From Lactiplantibacillus songbeiensis (GTDB lineage: Bacteria; Bacillota; Bacilli; Lactobacillales; Lactobacillaceae), in assembly GCF_005405125.1 (NCBI RefSeq), contig NZ_BJDL01000025.1, positions 1-64,000 of the forward strand: 64,000 nt of DNA, in the 5' to 3' direction. The notes beneath the pieces were generated by a model. The model had not been told where the DNA came from. It was given only the letters and a program-made list of their open reading frames with translations, and did no database searches. How positions within the stretch are numbered: the first letter of the stretch is position 1; every line of letters begins with the position of its first letter. The position numbers and the translations under genes are program-made. Of the stretch, positions 9,400-18,813 are shown piece after piece.

Positions 9400-9441
9400 A
9401 AAAGACCGCGCTCAAAGCCTTAAAGGCCCTAAGCGCGGTTT
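9400..9441 (-). terminator. terminator of ptsHI
   Basis: On the minus strand ACCGCGCT and AGCGCGGT form an 8-bp stem, with a further weak inner pairing (GGCCTTTAAGG). It is followed by TCTTTTTG and lies 32 nt after the ptsI stop. Confidence 0.8.
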
Positions 9442-9472
9442 ACAAAAATTAGCTATCAATCAAATTATCAGC

Positions 9473-11203
9473 TTATTTGCCGAAAACGTTCTTTTCAACT
9501 AATTCTTTAACTTCTTCATTTGTGACACAGTCGTTCAAGGCCTTGTCAGCTAACTTAGCCATTTCAGTTGTGTCAATCGTCTTCATCAATGAACGCGTCT
9601 TCAAAACTGAAGTTGAACTCATTGAGAATTCGTCCAAGCCTAAGCCCATCAATAATGGAACCGCAACTTGGTCACCAGCAACTTCACCACACATACCCGC
9701 AATGCGGCCATTTGCGTGAGCGGCGTCGATGACATGCTTGATCAAACGTAACAACGATGGGTTGTATGGTTGATACAAGTATGACACGCGTTCGTTCCCA
9801 CGGTCAGCAGCAAAGGAGTATTGGATCAAGTCGTTAGTCCCAATACTAAAGAAGTCAACTTCCTTAGCAAATTGGTCGGCTAAGATCGCAGCGGCTGGGA
9901 TTTCAATCATGATACCTAACTTGATATCATCCGCAACTGGGGTGCCAGCCGCAACCAACTTGGCTTTTTCTTCTTCGAAGATGCCTTTAGCCTGACGGAA
10001 TTCATCCAAAGTGGCAATCATCGGGAACATAATCCGTAATTGACCATAATGGGAAGCCCGTAACAACGCCCGGAGTTGCGTCCGGAAGATGTCATCACGG
10101 TCTAATGAAATCCGGATAGCCCGGTAACCCAAGAATGGGTTCATTTCATCGGGAAGTGGTAAGTATGGTAAATGCTTATCCCCACCGATATCCATGGTCC
10201 GGACGATCACTGGCTTGCCCTTCATCCCTTCGACAACTTTTTTGTAGGCTTCGAATTGGGTGTCTTCATCAGGTAATTCTGCTGAATTCATATATAAGAA
10301 TTCAGAACGGAATAACCCAACGGCTTCAGAGCCCGCGTCCAAGACACCATCCATATCGTCAGGTGTCCCGATGTTTGAAGCTAATTCGAAATGCTTGCCG
10401 TCTTTAGAAACGGTCGCTTCATTCCGGAGCTTTTCCCATTCGGCTTTTTGGGCAGCGAAATCTTTGGCTTTTTGTTGGTAGTCACTGATTTCAGCATCAG
10501 TTGGGGCTACTAAGGCTTCCCCGTTAATCCCATCAAGAATTACCGTGGTGCCTTCCTTGATATCAGCCGTTGCGGTTTCAGAACCAACAACTGCAGGAAT
10601 TTCAAGGGTCCGTGACATAATTGCTGAGTGACTAGTCCGACCACCGATGTCCGTGATGAACCCTTTAACGAACTTGCGGTCCAATTGGGCCGTGTCGCTA
10701 GGGGTTAAATCATGGGCAACCACGATGACTTGCGAATCAATTAAAGCTGGACTTGGTAAGGTAACCCCTAACAAGTGGCTTAAGACCCGTTTCGTAACGT
10801 CGCGAATATCGCCGGCACGCTCTTGCATGTAGGCGTTATCGGTCATTGCTTCGAACATTGAGATGAAAGTATCAGTAACTTCCTTCAAGGCTTCTTCTGC
10901 GTTGACTTTATCATCCTTAATCTTGCCTTCAATTTGTCCTAACATTTCAGGGTCAGATAAGATTGTGATATGAGCTTCAAAAACTTCTGCTTCTTCAGCC
11001 CCTAAGTTTTCGACCGCCTTGTCTTTAATGACTTGGAGTTCGGCCTTAGAAGCGTCAAAAGCATCATGTAACCGTTGAATTTCGGCATCAGTATCAGAAA
11101 CTGTTGTCTTTTCGAATGATAAATCTGGATCAACTAGCATATAGGCCTTAGCAATCGCGATACCATCACTGGCAGCGATTCCTTTTAGTACCTTTTCAGC
11201 CAT
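9473..11203 (-). CDS. ptsI: PTS enzyme I, phosphoenolpyruvate-protein phosphotransferase
   Basis: Enzyme I takes phosphate from phosphoenolpyruvate and passes it to HPr, feeding all PTS sugar permeases in the cytoplasm. Domains in order are the HPr-binding helical domain (about 30-145), the swivelling phosphohistidine domain with [12 protein letters not shown] (the phosphorylated His is near residue 190), and the C-terminal PEP-binding barrel with [17 protein letters not shown] and GMCGE (catalytic Cys near 503). The length of 576 is normal. Its ATG overlaps the ptsH stop (TAATG), so the pair is translationally coupled. Confidence 0.97.
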   Translation of the reverse strand: MAEKVLKGIAASDGIAIAKAYMLVDPDLSFEKTTVSDTDAEIQRLHDAFDASKAELQVIKDKAVENLGAEEAEVFEAHITILSDPEMLGQIEGKIKDDKVNAEEALKEVTDTFISMFEAMTDNAYMQERAGDIRDVTKRVLSHLLGVTLPSPALIDSQVIVVAHDLTPSDTAQLDRKFVKGFITDIGGRTSHSAIMSRTLEIPAVVGSETATADIKEGTTVILDGINGEALVAPTDAEISDYQQKAKDFAAQKAEWEKLRNEATVSKDGKHFELASNIGTPDDMDGVLDAGSEAVGLFRSEFLYMNSAELPDEDTQFEAYKKVVEGMKGKPVIVRTMDIGGDKHLPYLPLPDEMNPFLGYRAIRISLDRDDIFRTQLRALLRASHYGQLRIMFPMIATLDEFRQAKGIFEEEKAKLVAAGTPVADDIKLGIMIEIPAAAILADQFAKEVDFFSIGTNDLIQYSFAADRGNERVSYLYQPYNPSLLRLIKHVIDAAHANGRIAGMCGEVAGDQVAVPLLMGLGLDEFSMSSTSVLKTRSLMKTIDTTEMAKLADKALNDCVTNEEVKELVEKNVFGK

Positions 11204-11469
11204 TATTCAGATAATCCTTCTTTCTTCATCGTATCAGCTAAAGCAGCAATTGCATCAGCTTCGTCAGCACCTTCTGCTGAAATAGTAACATCAGCATCTT
11301 TACCAACACCGAGTGACATAACACCCATGATGGACTTTAAGTTAACTGACTTGTCTTGGTATTGCAACGTAACTTCTGAGTTGAACTTACTTGCTGATTG
11401 TACCAATAAAGTAGCGGGACGTGCGTGGATACCTGTGTCTGCGATTACGTGAAATTCTTTCTTTTCCAT
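11203..11469 (-). CDS. ptsH: HPr phosphocarrier protein
   Basis: HPr is the 88-residue phosphocarrier between enzyme I and sugar permeases. It is also the sensor for CcpA-dependent carbon catabolite control in Firmicutes. His15 sits in TGIHARPAT (phosphorylated by enzyme I) and Ser46 in [11 protein letters not shown] (phosphorylated by HPr kinase). The ATG at 11469 follows GAAGGAG. The longer in-frame upstream extension is not supported. The promoter must lie in 11470-11614 but I could not place it firmly. Confidence 0.96.
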   Translation of the reverse strand: MEKKEFHVIADTGIHARPATLLVQSASKFNSEVTLQYQDKSVNLKSIMGVMSLGVGKDADVTISAEGADEADAIAALADTMKKEGLSE

Positions 11470-11614
11470 AACTATTCGATCTCCTTCAAAGATGTAAATT
11501 AATTGGTTCCGAGTCAACCCGAGTTGCCGCCAACACGATCGCTCAAGAGCCCTTAGTATTGATGATAGCAATTATCCAATTGAAATACAAGCCCTTTCAT
11601 TCATTCAATTGTGA

Positions 11615-11812
11615 TTAATTGGTAGCCTTACCATCGTTGTCAATATGGTAAACGATATGGCCATCTAGGTCAGCCATACCAATGATTCGCTTCCGGTACT
11701 CATAGCGCATATAAGCATCATGAAATACCATAAAATCAGCCGGATCAACACTGAAAGAATCGCGCTTGCCAGTACGTAAATCTTCCATTAACTGCGTGTA
11801 ATCTGTTGCCAC
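11615..11812 (-). CDS. conserved small protein of unknown function
   Basis: This is a 65-residue acidic protein beginning MATDYTQLMEDLRTG, with a helical N-terminal half and a short C-terminal beta segment (GMADLDGHIVYHID). There is no signal peptide, cysteine or membrane segment. It starts after a GGGGGCC-type purine-rich site. It lies just upstream of ptsHI on the same strand, with no clear terminator between, so partial co-transcription is possible. I do not recognise a family. Confidence 0.55.
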   Translation of the reverse strand: MATDYTQLMEDLRTGKRDSFSVDPADFMVFHDAYMRYEYRKRIIGMADLDGHIVYHIDNDGKATN

Positions 11813-12310
11813 AAACTGGCCCCCTTTTACCTGATTCGTTTATTTGGCTCAGTCGAGTCAGTTAGTCGTGGTTAACTGCTGCCGTCATTCATAGGTAGAC
11901 CAATTTCTTGACGATTAACTTTTACAACTCGTACGATAACTAAAACATTAGCTTTCGTCCGCTTTTTTACGTCAATCAAGCCACTAAAATAACGCAACCA
12001 ATTAAATAATTTAATTAATATTGTCACTTTTTCTATAAAATACGGCTATCACCAACTGACCAAAACTAGGCCTACTGACTAACATCAGCACTGGTCAGAC
12101 CTTTGCCATGCAAAACTAACGGTTTGTACTATAATAATAACAGACGGTTAGTTAAATTGACCAGTCCTAACCAGGTGTTCAATATACAACTGATTCCTAT
12201 GAATAACAAGCGATGTGATCAAGCCGTCGAACAACTTCAGAAATAATTAAATTGATAACTTTGGTGATTTTTTTGAGTGCTGCCAAGTCTACATCAGGCC
12301 ACTTTTCAAC
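11813..12310. other. gene-free region upstream of clpE
   Basis: I see no gene. At 12055-12062 and 12092-12098 there is an inverted repeat (CTGACCA / TGGTCAG). The octamer CAAAACTA occurs twice (12061 and 12111). A perfect TATAAT lies at 12130-12135 on the plus strand, but no good -35 faces it, so a small transcript here is only a possibility. 12001-12020 is a run of AT-rich near-palindromic sequence. Confidence 0.35.
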
Positions 12311-12324
12311 TTGAGACTTTTGAC

Positions 12325-12379
12325 TTGCACCGTTGAAAAAAATTGCTATACTAATAGTCAAAGGTCAACAAAGGTCAAA
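12325..12379 (+). promoter_or_regulatory. clpE promoter with CtsR operator
   Basis: TTGCAC (12325-12330), a 16-base spacer and TATACT (12347-12352) form the promoter. A row of heptads follows directly: AGTCAAA (12356), GGTCAAC (12363), a 3-base spacer and GGTCAAA (12373-12379). The last two reproduce the CtsR box GGTCAACAAAGGTCAAA of class III heat-shock genes. CtsR bound here would cover the start of transcription. Confidence 0.88.
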
Positions 12380-12453
12380 TGATTTTTGAACCTTTAACTA
12401 AATCCAGTTTATCGATTTAGCAATATTTCTGATATGAAAGGTGTGACAGCAAT

Positions 12454-14682
12454 ATGCTTTGTGACAACTGCCATAAGAACGAAGCGACGATTCATCTTTA
12501 TACGAACGTCAACGGTCAGCGGCGACAAATCAATCTTTGCCAGAATTGCTATCAACTGTTGAAAAATCAGGAACAGCAACCAAATAATGGAGTTGGAGGT
12601 AACGATATGGCACAAGATCCATTTGGTTTTGGCGGTCTTGACGATATCTTCCGGGCCATGCAGGGCGGCGGCGTTGATCCTAACGACGCTTATCGCCAGC
12701 AACAGACCCCACCGACCCAGCCAGCTGGTCCCAATAATGGTGGCAACCGGCGCGGGCAACAGGGTGGCGGTCTCCTCGGTCAATATGGCTATAACTTGAC
12801 GGACCAAGCCAAGCAAGGCAAGATTGACCCCGTCATCGGCCGAGATAACGAGATCAACCGCGTCATCGAAATTTTAAACCGGCGGACAAAAAACAATCCG
12901 GTTTTGATTGGTGAAGCCGGGGTTGGTAAAACGGCGGTCGTGGAAGGTTTGGCTCAGAAGATTGTTTCTGGTCAAGTTCCCCAAAAACTATTAAATAAAG
13001 AAATTATCCGTTTGGATGTGGCTTCCCTTGTTCAAGGGACCGGTATCCGGGGTCAATTCGAACAACGGATGCAGCAATTGATGAAGGAAGTTCAATCGAA
13101 CCCGAACATCGTTCTCTTTATTGACGAAATCCATGAAATTATGGGTGCCGGCAATGCTGAAGGTGGGATGGATGCTGGTAACGTTTTGAAGCCAGCATTG
13201 GCACGTGGCGACTTCCAATTAGTTGGTGCTACGACATTGAACGAATATCGGGACATCGAAAAAGATGCCGCCCTCGCCCGTCGATTCCAACCAGTCACGG
13301 TTGATGAACCGAGCGTCGAAGAATCCATCAAGATCTTACAAGGGATTCAAAAGAAGTACGAAGATTATCATCATGTTAAGTACGATGCGGACGCGATTGT
13401 CGCGGCGGTTAAGTTATCGAACCGTTACATCCAAGACCGCTTCTTACCTGACAAGGCCATCGACTTGCTCGATGAAGCCGGGTCACGTAAGAACTTAACC
13501 TTGAAGACGGTCGACCCACAAACCATCCAAGAAAAGATTGATGGCGCTGAAAAACAGAAACAAGATGCTTTGAAGAAGGAAGACTACGAAAAAGCGGCCT
13601 ATTACCGTGATCAAGTCGCTAAGCTTGAAAAAGCCAAGCCTGATGATAATGCGGACAAGTCGGCTGAAGATACCGCAACGGTGACTGTCGAAGACATGCA
13701 ACAAATCGTCGAAGAAAAGACCAGCATTCCAGTTGGTGAACTGCAAGCTAAGGAACAAGCTCAGATGAAGACCTTAGCCGGTGATTTGGAAGGCAAAGTC
13801 ATTGGTCAAGATACCGCGGTTGAAGCGGTCTCACGGGCCATTCGTCGTAACCGGATTGGCTTAAACGGCACTGGTCGGCCAATTGGGTCGTTCATGTTCG
13901 TCGGCCCTACCGGGGTTGGGAAGACGGAATTAGCTAAGCAATTAGCCAAAGAACTCTTCGGCTCAGAAGATGCGATGATTCGCTTTGACATGAGTGAATA
14001 CATGGAACCACATTCAGTGGCGAAATTGATCGGGTCACCGCCTGGCTATGTCGGTTACGAAGAAGCCGGTCAGTTGACCGAACAAGTTCGGCGGCATCCA
14101 TACAGTTTGATTCTGTTAGATGAAATCGAAAAGGCCCATCCTGACGTCATGCATATGTTCTTGCAAATCTTAGATGATGGTCGTTTGACCGATTCACAAG
14201 GTCGCACGGTCAGCTTCAAAGATACCATCATTATCATGACCTCTAACGCCGGGACTGGCGATTCCGAAGCCAATGTCGGGTTCGGCGCCGCCGCTGAAGG
14301 TAAGACTCATGACATTACTAGTCAATTGGGCAACTACTTCAAGCCAGAATTCTTAAACCGGTTCGATGACATTATTCAGTTCAACGCTTTGTCCAAGGAA
14401 AACTTGATGAAGATCGTTGACTTGATGATTGGTGACGTTAACACCATGTTAGCCAACCAAGACTTACATGTCCATGTCACCGAACCTGTCGAAGCCAAGT
14501 TAGTCGATCTCGGCTACAATCCTGAAATGGGGGCACGGCCATTACGGCGGGTCATCCAGGAACAGATTGAAGACCGAATTGCCGACTTCTACTTGGATCA
14601 CGGCGATGTGAAGAACATGGTCGCTAAGGTTGAAGATGGCAAGATCGTGTTAACAGCGGAAGATGCTAAAGAAACAAAATAG
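12454..14682 (+). CDS. clpE: ATP-dependent Clp protease ATPase subunit ClpE
   Basis: ClpE is a heat-induced AAA+ unfoldase that feeds ClpP or reactivates aggregates. Domains in order are an N-terminal zinc finger (CDNC at residues 3-6, CQNC at about 29-32), a Gly/Gln-rich linker, AAA-1 (Walker A GEAGVGKT, Walker B LFIDEIHE), a UVR motif (about 355-390, [14 protein letters not shown]), and AAA-2 (Walker A GPTGVGKT, Walker B ILLDEIEK). There is no ClpA/ClpB-type long N-domain. The length of 742 is typical. The CtsR box upstream agrees with the regulation known for this family. Confidence 0.97.
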   Translation: MLCDNCHKNEATIHLYTNVNGQRRQINLCQNCYQLLKNQEQQPNNGVGGNDMAQDPFGFGGLDDIFRAMQGGGVDPNDAYRQQQTPPTQPAGPNNGGNRRGQQGGGLLGQYGYNLTDQAKQGKIDPVIGRDNEINRVIEILNRRTKNNPVLIGEAGVGKTAVVEGLAQKIVSGQVPQKLLNKEIIRLDVASLVQGTGIRGQFEQRMQQLMKEVQSNPNIVLFIDEIHEIMGAGNAEGGMDAGNVLKPALARGDFQLVGATTLNEYRDIEKDAALARRFQPVTVDEPSVEESIKILQGIQKKYEDYHHVKYDADAIVAAVKLSNRYIQDRFLPDKAIDLLDEAGSRKNLTLKTVDPQTIQEKIDGAEKQKQDALKKEDYEKAAYYRDQVAKLEKAKPDDNADKSAEDTATVTVEDMQQIVEEKTSIPVGELQAKEQAQMKTLAGDLEGKVIGQDTAVEAVSRAIRRNRIGLNGTGRPIGSFMFVGPTGVGKTELAKQLAKELFGSEDAMIRFDMSEYMEPHSVAKLIGSPPGYVGYEEAGQLTEQVRRHPYSLILLDEIEKAHPDVMHMFLQILDDGRLTDSQGRTVSFKDTIIIMTSNAGTGDSEANVGFGAAAEGKTHDITSQLGNYFKPEFLNRFDDIIQFNALSKENLMKIVDLMIGDVNTMLANQDLHVHVTEPVEAKLVDLGYNPEMGARPLRRVIQEQIEDRIADFYLDHGDVKNMVAKVEDGKIVLTAEDAKETK

Positions 14683-14691
14683 TGATTGATT

Positions 14692-14735
14692 AAAAGCGAT
14701 GGATGGCCCAGAATTGGGTTGTCTATCGCTTTTTT
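14692..14735 (+). terminator. clpE terminator
   Basis: AAAGCGATGGATGG and a partner ending CTATCGCT pair with a GGCCCAGAATTGGG inner hairpin. A TTTTTT run follows, 10 nt after the clpE stop. Confidence 0.8.
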
Positions 14736-14922
14736 GATCTGCTAATTTAGATTAGCTCACTGCCCCACCATAATAGGTCATCAATATTGAAATGACCTCA
14801 ACCTAACTTCATGCGGATTCACCTCACTCAACCACTCGTTGCAACAATTAACACGACCTTGTGAGGTAGTTGCTCATGCAGTGTCCGCTTATAAACAAGT
14901 ATGTGCCCTTCCTATCATTGCT

Positions 14923-14960
14923 AAAAAAGTCGTCAATAATCTTATCGACCATTGACGACT
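14923..14960 (-). terminator. terminator of the CsbD-like gene
   Basis: On the minus strand AGTCGTCAAT and ATTGACGACT form a perfect 10-bp stem followed by TTTTTTAG, 24 nt after the stop codon at 14985. Confidence 0.85.
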
Positions 14961-14984
14961 CCACAACTATTAATCTCATTCAGT

Positions 14985-15236
14985 TTACTTTTTAGCATCA
15001 CATTTGACCGCTACTAACCAATCCTGAAATTCGCCACGCCCAGCTAAGAAATCACCTTTTAATTTATCTTTTGGATTGCTTGTAACGGCCCCTTTGACTT
15101 GCATCGCTTTGCCTTTTAATCGATCACTGACGCCTCGTTGATGAGCTTCAGCTTCTAACCGTTCCTTGTTCCGCCATAACCAATAACCCCCGAGACTTGC
15201 CAAGACCACTGCTAGACTAATGATTACTTTCTTCAT
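14985..15236 (-). CDS. membrane-anchored CsbD-like stress protein
   Basis: This is an 83-residue protein. Residues 3-20 form one membrane segment. Residues 40-70 (RLKGKAMQVKGAVTSNPKDK followed by LKGD) carry the GKAxQxKG pattern of CsbD proteins, small hydrophilic general-stress proteins. The CsbD-like part is short and the membrane anchor is unusual for the family, which is normally soluble. It is a single gene with its own terminator. Function is unknown beyond the stress association of the family. Confidence 0.65.
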   Translation of the reverse strand: MKKVIISLAVVLASLGGYWLWRNKERLEAEAHQRGVSDRLKGKAMQVKGAVTSNPKDKLKGDFLAGRGEFQDWLVAVKCDAKK

Positions 15237-15337
15237 TGGCAGTACCCTCCTGTATTTGAGATTAGTCTTAATATAGCTAATTTATTGGCGTGGTTCAAGA
15301 TATATGCTTATGGATTCAATAAATTAACATTAATACA

Positions 15338-15386
15338 CAAAGAACGTTTAACTCACAATCAATTAGTGAGCTAAGCGTTCCTTTAT
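15338..15386 (-). terminator. terminator of the secreted-protein cluster
   Basis: On the minus strand GAACGCTTAGCTCAC and GTGAGTTAAACGTTC pair with two mismatches around a 10-base loop, followed by TTTGTG. It lies after the pseudogene tail and closes the leftward cluster of secreted proteins. Confidence 0.65.
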
Positions 15387-15409
15387 TATTGAGAAGGTTA
15401 ATTAAGGCT

Positions 15410-15492
15410 CTACTTGTAAACTTTAACAGTCGTCTTTTCCCTAGCTCCCCAGACATGGAGGTGTTTCACAATTTTACCTTTACGAGTTACTA
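15410..15492 (-). pseudogene. 3' remnant of a paralogue of the 15513 gene
   Basis: Read on the minus strand, 15490-15410 encodes VTRKGKIVKHLHVWGARE followed by KTTVKVYK and a stop. This aligns with the last residues of the intact neighbour (KTKKKGKVFHKVS, then QIVVKAYK stop). The fragment is in a different frame from the neighbour and has no start, so it looks like the tail of a deleted tandem duplicate. Confidence 0.6.
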
Positions 15493-15512
15493 AAAGGCTT
15501 TAATTGTAATCC

Positions 15513-16043
15513 TTATTTGTAAGCTTTAACAACTATCTGTGCAACAGTTGATACCTTGTGAAAAACTTTTCCTTTTTTCTTAGTCTTACTATAGTATCCC
15601 GCTTGAATAGATACCGTTTTAGCCTTAGGTGCCTTTATTGTCTTTTTAAAAGTTAATTTTTGGGTTAACTTGGCAGATTGATAACCTTTATAAGTTTTAA
15701 ACCGTACATAGGTTGCTTTATGTTGCTTAGCTTCTTTAGCATTTAAAACTTCAAAATTACCAGTCACAACGACAGATTTACCTGATTTACTCTTTTTGGC
15801 GAACACTACGGCTGAATCATAACCATACCTTTTGTTGACTTGTTTTGCTTCCCATGTTGCATAAGCTTTTGGTGTATAGTGTTTTCCATCAATCGTATAA
15901 TAATGCGTCCCATCTGCTTCAGTCGTTTCGGTAACAGAGTGCGTCTCCGTCTCCCCTTTTGCTTGAGCAGTCGTTGAAGTCATTGAAACAACACCTAGCA
16001 TCGTTGCCGCCAATGCAACTTCAATTATCTTAGTTATTTTCAT
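15513..16043 (-). CDS. small secreted basic protein of unknown function
   Basis: This is a 176-residue protein with a clear signal peptide (residues 1-28, cleavage expected after AQA). The mature part starts with a Thr/Glu-rich segment containing THYYTIDGKHYTPKAYATWE, then a lysine-rich, beta-looking region. I recognise no catalytic motif or sortase signal. It is the last intact gene of a leftward cluster of four secreted proteins, and a fragment of a paralogue lies just downstream. The ribosome binding site is GGAGG. Confidence 0.65.
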   Translation of the reverse strand: MKITKIIEVALAATMLGVVSMTSTTAQAKGETETHSVTETTEADGTHYYTIDGKHYTPKAYATWEAKQVNKRYGYDSAVVFAKKSKSGKSVVVTGNFEVLNAKEAKQHKATYVRFKTYKGYQSAKLTQKLTFKKTIKAPKAKTVSIQAGYYSKTKKKGKVFHKVSTVAQIVVKAYK

Positions 16044-16094
16044 CTATATTTCCTCCAATAACAATTTATAACAAGTCTTAACCTGATACCTTAC

Positions 16095-16847
16095 TTAATA
16101 GTAAAGATTCGTAAGTAACATTGTATAAACCTTACCTTTGACTTCAAACCAACTCACACCAATCTTGGTCGTTTTAGGATTTAAAGCATCCGCATCTTTG
16201 TAGTCAGGTTGCTCATTACCAATAATCATAAATGTTTCAACGGCATACTGACTCATACGCTTACTATTCTTTAAGTCATATTTATTAGTAATTGGTGCAT
16301 AGGTTGAGAATAGCTCATCAGTTGGTAAGCCAACTTTTCCAGATTCAAGTCCAAACGCATCATCATCAACATCATCATTTTTAAACCAGACTTTATATGC
16401 CTTTAACAATGCCATTCGGGCTGGATCCAAGCTAACTGGCTGCATTCCTTTGGCAGCCCGATACTTATTCGTTTGCGCCACAAATTGCTTAGCCATTGCG
16501 GGGTTCATGGCAGCTACTGATGGGGTTGCTTTACCAGCTTTTAAGTAGCCACGCCACAGCCACCCTTGAACCTTCTTGCTATCAATATAATAGAAAACTT
16601 TTTTCTTGCCATTTTGCTTCAAGGTAGCGTGCTTCGTGACGTATAATGTTGTATTTTGATACGTCTTAGCTTTAGCACGGACTTGATTTAATGATGTCGA
16701 CGTATAGATATTCCCTTTATTCGCGTGATAAGCAGTCCGTTTTACTTTAGTGGTCTTGGCTTGGGCAGGTTGCGCATTCATCGTCATCACCCCGATAGCA
16801 CTGGCACTAGCGATGATAATTAGAAGTCGTTTAACTAGTTTATGCAT
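16095..16847 (-). CDS. secreted protein with a degenerate CAP-like domain
   Basis: The 250-residue protein has a signal peptide (1-30, PAQA). Residues 35-105 form a basic beta-rich segment resembling the SH3/SLAP-like repeats of lactobacillar surface proteins (KVQGWLWRGYLKAG). Residues 115-250 are reminiscent of a CAP/SCP fold: FVAQTNKYRAAKGMQPVSLD near its start and IGVSWFEVKGKVYTMLLTN near its end. The paired histidines of active-looking CAP proteins are not visible, so the domain looks degenerate. Its ATG overlaps the upstream stop (TAATG), so it is translationally coupled to the 16847-17890 gene. Confidence 0.6.
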   Translation of the reverse strand: MHKLVKRLLIIIASASAIGVMTMNAQPAQAKTTKVKRTAYHANKGNIYTSTSLNQVRAKAKTYQNTTLYVTKHATLKQNGKKKVFYYIDSKKVQGWLWRGYLKAGKATPSVAAMNPAMAKQFVAQTNKYRAAKGMQPVSLDPARMALLKAYKVWFKNDDVDDDAFGLESGKVGLPTDELFSTYAPITNKYDLKNSKRMSQYAVETFMIIGNEQPDYKDADALNPKTTKIGVSWFEVKGKVYTMLLTNLYY

Positions 16848-17890
16848 TAGTAAAAGCCCCCCTTTACCTTCAAGTCAAATAGTCTAGTCTTGTATGAAAC
16901 ATCCGACTGATCCTCAATATTGGAAATTTTGATCGTATATGAATGATTGACCTTGATTTGGCTTTTTTTCGGTAAGAAATAAACAGTCGTACCATAATAT
17001 CCATATGAATCACTGCTAATATCGATATCGGATACCTTTACCTTTTTCTTGGCCGTATTATCATAAACAGATGCTTTAGGTCGTAGAGTCCCATCACCGA
17101 CATATTCATCAGCAAAGGAAATGGACCATGGTGCGCCATCACTGGCAATGTTATATGGCATTAAACCAGCATGTGGAAATGCCAACTTATTAATGACGGT
17201 TGCACGCTTATAGTTTTTTTCATCGTATACTCGCAAGTCATTATACTGGCCGACTTGACCAACACCAACCTTTTCAATAGCCCCAAGTAACCACAACCGG
17301 TGGCCGGGATTTAACCCTGATGAATCATTGTTATCACTGACATAACCAGACACAATATCATATGGTGCAGTGACGCCTTCAGCTAGATTACTCTGATCCG
17401 TTGCAGCGGCCCCTAACTTCCAATTAGCCTTAGAAACAACTGACGGCCGCTTAATCCCAACAAGGCCATGGGATAAACCTTTATCAGCCGCAGCTAAAGT
17501 TGCCGCCCCCATTTGAGCAGACTGGTTCCAAGTACTGTCGGCAGTGACGGCGTTCAACCCAAACATATCTCGGTAAAAATTGATCCAATTAACCGTTTGT
17601 GCGGTATAACCGGCACTTAACTTGCCTGCCCGGAAATGCTTCTTAAGTTTAGCCTTTTGGGCATACATGCCTTTAGTGCTATTACCAATCTTTTTTGCCT
17701 TTTTCCGATAGCTTGTCACCTGTGCCCACTGGGTCGCGGTATAATATTTTCTTTCAGATTTTTTCTTCTTAGTCTTCTTTTTAGACTTGGTCGTCTTAGC
17801 TTGAGCTGATAACTTTGGCGTGACCAAGGTTGTCGTTACGCCGATGGTTGTGGCCATCATAACGGCACTCATTATCTTTATGAGCTTCAT
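16847..17890 (-). CDS. secreted CAP (SCP/PR-1) domain protein
   Basis: The 347-residue protein has a signal peptide (about 1-32) followed by a strongly lysine-rich linker. The CAP domain spans about residues 95-240: TVNWINFYRDMFGLNAVTAD, then AAADKGLSHG, NLAEG and NPGHRLWLLG. Those His and Glu residues sit where CAP cavity residues are expected. A C-terminal beta-rich domain (about 240-345) follows. CAP proteins in lactobacilli are exported and their roles are mostly unknown. The ATG at 17890 follows GGAGG. The longer upstream frame has no binding site. Confidence 0.75.
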   Translation of the reverse strand: MKLIKIMSAVMMATTIGVTTTLVTPKLSAQAKTTKSKKKTKKKKSERKYYTATQWAQVTSYRKKAKKIGNSTKGMYAQKAKLKKHFRAGKLSAGYTAQTVNWINFYRDMFGLNAVTADSTWNQSAQMGAATLAAADKGLSHGLVGIKRPSVVSKANWKLGAAATDQSNLAEGVTAPYDIVSGYVSDNNDSSGLNPGHRLWLLGAIEKVGVGQVGQYNDLRVYDEKNYKRATVINKLAFPHAGLMPYNIASDGAPWSISFADEYVGDGTLRPKASVYDNTAKKKVKVSDIDISSDSYGYYGTTVYFLPKKSQIKVNHSYTIKISNIEDQSDVSYKTRLFDLKVKGGFY

Positions 17891-17919
17891 CAATTTATTC
17901 CTCCAAAATAAGTACAAAA

Positions 17920-18462
17920 TTATTTGTTATCTAAATTCCATAAGTGCTTCGCTAAAGCTTTAGATGGACTATAGATGTACCAAGTACCGGCAGAATATGG
18001 TAAAGTTCTTTTAATAACCTTGACTGTTTTACCTTTATATTTACGCGTGGTCATTTGGTAAGCCCCTAAATCTTTTTCGCTCTCGAACTTATCAAATTTC
18101 CAATATGCATAACTATACCAATCTGCCATAATGTACTTATTGGCTGACTTCTTATAAGCAAGCATCCAATTCTTTTTACTATTATTGGAAACTTTTTTAT
18201 TCAAATCAAACTGATGCATCATCATTGTATTGTTACGTTTTTCATCATGATCTTTTATTTTCTTAGCTGAGATTTTTTGATAGTCATAGCCATCATACTT
18301 TTCATAATGGTACCAAGTCCCACGAAACTGCTTGGGAATTGTTTTCAACGACTTTTTAGCTTTCGCTTGCGCTGTCAAATCAGCCTGTGGTGTCGCCACA
18401 ACCGCGGTCGCACCTAATGTCGTCGCCACCATAACAGCGCTAACAATTTTAACAAATTTCAT
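17920..18462 (-). CDS. secreted protein of the KQFRGTWY type, unknown function
   Basis: This is a 180-residue protein with signal peptide MKFVKIVSAVMVATTLGATA and a likely cleavage after AQA. The mature part is lysine- and tyrosine-rich and begins with IPKQFRGTWYHYEKYDG, a motif common in small exported proteins of lactobacilli. The signal peptide is very similar to that of the next gene (MKLIKIMSAVMMATTIGVT), which suggests gene duplication or shared ancestry of the export signal. The start at 18462 has an AGAGGAGG site. It is the first gene of the cluster. Confidence 0.65.
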   Translation of the reverse strand: MKFVKIVSAVMVATTLGATAVVATPQADLTAQAKAKKSLKTIPKQFRGTWYHYEKYDGYDYQKISAKKIKDHDEKRNNTMMMHQFDLNKKVSNNSKKNWMLAYKKSANKYIMADWYSYAYWKFDKFESEKDLGAYQMTTRKYKGKTVKVIKRTLPYSAGTWYIYSPSKALAKHLWNLDNK

Positions 18463-18740
18463 TATTATTTCCTCCTCTAGTAAGCATCGCCCTTCAAACA
18501 ACACTCACAACGTCTCCAGTAACGAACTACTCCAATTGCCCTCCCTATTTATGCTAAGTTGTTTATTAAATCATTTATTTCATTTAACAAACACACTCGC
18601 TGGCATCGGCTAAAATTAGTCGTCATGCCCATCACGTCAAGGTTTGTCATGTCCTTGACGGCTCATACCCGTATCATACCAAAACACCGCGACACTATAT
18701 GTCATTTTGGCGACCAAAACAAAAAAAGTTTTATTTTTTT
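18463..18740. other. intergenic region before the secreted-protein cluster
   Basis: No gene is seen. The stretch separates the secreted-protein cluster from the RNase H terminator and should hold the cluster promoter, which I could not fix by eye. Confidence 0.3.
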
Positions 18741-18799
18741 CGAAAAAAATAATCCTGATAATAAAAATCACGCTTTCGTGACCCTTATTATCAGGATTA
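18741..18799 (-). terminator. RNase H gene terminator
   Basis: On the minus strand AATCCTGATAATAA and TTATTATCAGGATT form a 14-bp perfect stem, with an inner TCACG / CGTGA hairpin. A long T-run follows on the minus-strand side. Confidence 0.85.
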
Positions 18800-18813
18800 T
18801 GTCGCTTATTATT

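Larger units (their letters stand above)
14683..14984. other. convergent intergenic region
   Basis: Apart from the two terminators at its ends I see only an inverted repeat AGGTCAT / ATGACCT at about 14776-14800. There is no coding sequence. Confidence 0.35.

Noticed and set aside
12103-12135. Promoter for a small RNA upstream of clpE
   Set aside because: TATAAT is perfect, but the nearest -35-like hexamer is 21 bases away and no terminator follows.
12409-12816. 135-codon frame antisense to clpE
   Set aside because: It is a shadow of the GC-rich clpE 5' region and crosses the clpE start.
15237-15337. Small gene between the CsbD-like gene and the terminator at 15338
   Set aside because: No frame has a start with a ribosome binding site.
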